Assembly (NCBI GenBank): GCA_016748015.1
Contig: JAAOMT010000349.1
Span: forward strand, 2,812-66,811
Source: Geosiphon pyriformis
Lineage: Eukaryota > Glomeromycota > Glomeromycetes > Archaeosporales > Geosiphonaceae
DNA length: 64,000 bases
Reading direction: 5' to 3'
The notes below the pieces were generated by a model that was not told the origin of the DNA, searched no databases, and saw only the letters and a program-made list of their open reading frames with translations. Positions 61,380-64,000 of the stretch are shown piece by piece (position 1 is the first letter of the stretch; each line of letters opens with the position of its first letter). The translations under genes were made by a program, and so were the position numbers.

Positions 61380-62345
61380 ATTTTTTATTAATATTAAAAT
61401 ATTTTTAGCATTTTTAGTATTATTGTTTTTGTTAAATTAAAGTCTGTTAACTTGTAATAATATGTTATTATTTATTTTATGACATTTTTTTTATTGCTGT
61501 TATTCTTGATAACTAGTTTGTATTGATGTTATTTTTGGTGACTAGTTTGTATTGATTAAAAAAACAGTATTAAATTTTTTTCTTAGTTAATTAAAAAAAA
61601 TTATTATCTTAAAAAATATTTTTAATACCAAATTAGTTAATTTTTTTTTGGTATACTATTTTTAAGATTAGTAATTTTGTTTTTAAAATTAGTAATCATA
61701 CTTATTTTATTCTTTGTATTTTTAATTTTTAATTTTGTTAATGCTTAGTGTTGTAATTTTTAATTTATTAAAGATTTTAAATTTAATTATTTTTAAAATT
61801 AATATTTTGTGCAAATAGTATTTGATAAAAAATTTTTGAATATTATTATTATTATAAGTATTAGAATTTAAATTATTTTATTTGTAAATTGTAAAATGTT
61901 TTTACTTTTTTTTTTAAGTTTTTTTACAAAATTATCTTTTATTAACTCAAAATTTTATGCTAAAGTTGCTGTTTTTTTGGTTTTTTTATTGTTGTGCTTT
62001 TGTTTTTTTGTTGTTTTATTTGTAATAAATTCTATAATTAAATTAAAACTAAACTTTTTAAAATTTCAGATTTTAAATCTGACTATTCTAATTAAACTTG
62101 TTATTAAACCAATTGGTTTTTTGGTTACTTTAGTTATTTTTCTTTTAATTAAGAATATGCACAAAAATTTTAAAATAAAAAAAACTTATTTATTATGTTA
62201 AATATTTTTTAAAACTTTATTAATCTTTTAGTTATGTATTTAAAAACTTTTTTAATTTTAAAACTAAAATAAAATTTAGTAATCTAAATGTTGATAAAAA
62301 TGATACTGTTAAAACATTTTTTTTAAACAATAATATTATTATAAT
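61380..62345 (+). mobile_element. AT-mutated copy of the ORF1-only unit
   Basis: Aligns with the minus-strand ORF1 at 45.7-46.6 kb rather than with the full-length LINE. Matches include the RRM-like end (AAAGTCTGTTAACTTG near 61,441 against AAAGTCTGCTGGTGTT), the stop-codon region at 61,540, the helical region LTILIKLVIKPIGFLV within the open frame 61,896-62,201 (against LSVLVESIVKPVGFLV), and the acidic C-terminus to about 62,340. As in the better-preserved copy, no ORF2 follows; about 420 bases later an LTR-like repeat begins. Confidence 0.65.
61498..61556. repeat. Tandem duplication, 29-bp unit
   Basis: TTATTCTTGATAACTAGTTT and TTATTTTTGGTGACTAGTTT, each followed by GTATTGATG or GTATTGATT. 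The unit spans the in-frame stop position of ORF1, so this copy carries the stop twice (61,514-61,516 and 61,543-61,545). Confidence 0.65.
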
Positions 62346-62764
62346 TCAGAAAAAACAATACTTTTATACAAAAAATTACAACACATATTATAAAAATTAG
62401 TATTAAAATTATATAAAAAAAACTAAATATTAAAGTTAATTTAACAAATATTAACTGGCAACAAGAAAATAAAAAATTAACAATTAGCTTAATTATAATA
62501 CAATTTAATTGAAAATTTAAATTAAATACAAAAAAATTTTAATAAACTAAAAAATACCAATAAAAATTAAAAATTAACATATATAATCTGATAACAGATT
62601 TTATTATGCTCTAAAATTTTTATACACTCTTATTTATACAGTTTAATATTTTAAATTTATAATTATTATCCAAAAATAATTATTAAAAAATATAAATAAT
62701 TAATTTATATTTGATTATATTGATTATAATTACAAATATTATTAATAATATATTATTACAGTTG

Positions 62765-63480
62765 AAAATCATAGTTTTTATTAGTTATTACATATATTAG
62801 CTACTAATATTACATAATTAGTTATTCTATTTTTAGATAATAATCAATAATTTAATTAATAACTTAATTATTAACTTAATTATTAACTTAATTATTAATC
62901 TAATTAATGATTTGATTATTAATTTAATTAATAACTTAGTTGTTAACTACTTTTAATAATTATATAAGCAATAAATCTTTTAACTGTAAAAGAACATAAT
63001 CAAAATAACAATATAAAATTTACTATTAATTATTTTTTTTATATCACTTATTTCTTTTTTTTTATCTTTAAGTATTTAAATATTTTGAAATAAAAGATTA
63101 CTTATTGGCTTTTATATATTTTATTTTATTTTTTTCTTGATTTGTATTGTTAGAATTAATTTAAGAAATAATTGTTTGTCTTTGTGATTTATTGAATAAA
63201 GAAATAATTAAAAACCACAATAATACTTGTTATTAATTTTAAAAATTATTAAGTTAAGACATAAAATAATAGCAGTAATATTATCTTATTAACAATTATA
63301 GACTATTTTTTTACTTTCAAATTTCCAGAAAAGATTCACAATTGTGATTTTTATAAAACTAATTATGTATATTAAATTTTCACTTATTTAATTTACTTTT
63401 TTATTGTAATTTTCTCTTTAATTAATTTCATCATTTTACAATTCTGTTTTTTTACTATCTATTAGTTTGTTATTTCAATC
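62765..63480 (+). repeat. LTR-like repeat C
   Basis: Third, more divergent copy of the repeats at 38,470 and 44,250: TTAGTTATTACATATATTAG at the start, a longer run of AACTTAATTATT units (62,860-62,930), a TATATAAGCAATAAATC promoter-like stretch near 62,961, AATAAAG near 63,195, and the TTTATAAAACTAATTATGTA block near 63,350. It is followed by AGTTATCTAAATTTGATC near 63,512, similar in place to sequence after repeat A, so it may be the 5' LTR of an element continuing past the window. Confidence 0.5.
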
Positions 63481-63559
63481 CATAATAATATAATTAAAAT
63501 TTTAAATCTAGTTATCTAAATTTGATCTTTTAAATTATTAATTTTTAAAAAAATAACAT

Positions 63560-64000
63560 ATTAAGTCAGTTTATAACTAAATTAATTAATTTAATATATA
63601 TAAATAGTTAATATACATAAAATAATTTTAATATAATATGTAAATTTTATGTAATTTAACTATATATACAATATTTTTATAAATTAAAAAAAGCATTAGT
63701 CTTATATTGAATCAATTTTTATTATAGTTTTATTATAAATAATAGATTTTTTATTTATTTATTTATTTTTTATTATTTTGTATTTTATTTTTTTTATATT
63801 ATTATATATATACTTATTTTATTATAAACAATTAGTTATAATTATGTTATTTAGTATTATTTTATTAAAGAAAAATAAAAAACATTATCAAAAAATTCTA
63901 TATTAAAACATATTAATTAAATATTTAAATAATATTATCTTCTATTTATGTTATTTTTTTATGACTTCTTAATAACTTTTTTTAACTTTATTTTCTTAAT
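63560..64000. other. Very AT-rich DNA at the window end
   Basis: No readable content; possibly interior of the element started by repeat C. Confidence 0.4.

Noticed and set aside
1-64000. tRNA, rRNA or bacterial-type operon features
   Set aside because: No cloverleaf with conserved T-loop sequence, no rRNA-like stretch and no Shine-Dalgarno spaced genes were noticed; the spliced genes are eukaryotic.

Overview
The window looks like nuclear DNA of an arbuscular mycorrhizal fungus (Glomeromycotina, Rhizophagus-like). That is inference from three things: genes split by short GT-AG introns, an AT-rich background, and family content (tyrosine-kinase-like pseudogene, class 3 lipase-like genes, CsbD-like genes, Tc1/mariner relics, LINEs with RRM and zinc-knuckle ORF1). 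Splice models were made by eye; no database was searched.

Left part (1-37.9 kb, ordinary AT-rich DNA with sparse genes). Three lipase-like loci lie at 6.1-6.8 kb (minus, partial), 15.8-17.2 kb (minus) and 27.0-28.6 kb (plus). All three have lost the nucleophile serine. At 12.65-13.3 kb there is a small secreted Asn/Gly-rich protein. A pair of ~2.07 kb inverted repeats (3.65-5.74 kb and 19.9-21.97 kb) brackets the first two lipases and the secreted protein. At 22.4-24.6 kb lies a decayed gene whose 5' part was copied in inverted orientation. A kinase pseudogene and the third lipase (25.8-28.6 kb) sit between two opposed Tc1 relics. At 30.1-31.0 kb is a gene with a possible LOTUS/OST-HTH domain. 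At 31.6-33.3 kb is a divergent pair of CsbD-like genes sharing a promoter region with four ACGTCA sites, and a third CsbD-like gene follows at 35.5 kb beside a Tc1/mariner element with visible terminal repeats and TA duplication.

Right part (38.2-64 kb, repeat block). Very AT-rich DNA (roughly 10-15% G+C by eye) holds heavily decayed retroelements and two G+C-richer islands. The first island (45.46-47.65 kb, minus) is an ORF1-only LINE-like unit with an A-rich tail and a 15-bp candidate target-site duplication. The second (48.78-55.72 kb, plus) is a nearly complete LINE: ORF1 with RRM-like domain and zinc knuckle; ORF2 with endonuclease, reverse transcriptase, RNase H and a C-terminal Cys/His motif. 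Hand alignment shows that AT-rich DNA at 56.4-60 kb is a copy of the same LINE after massive C-to-T and G-to-A change, and that 61.4-62.3 kb is a decayed copy of the ORF1-only unit. Three ~0.6-0.8 kb LTR-like repeats (38.5, 44.25 and 62.8 kb) mark a decayed LTR element and part of another.

The most interesting observations are the ORF1-only 'half-LINE', a stop codon at the same ORF1 position in all four copies, the strongly directional decay towards AT, the three serine-less lipase-like genes, and the CsbD promoter architecture.
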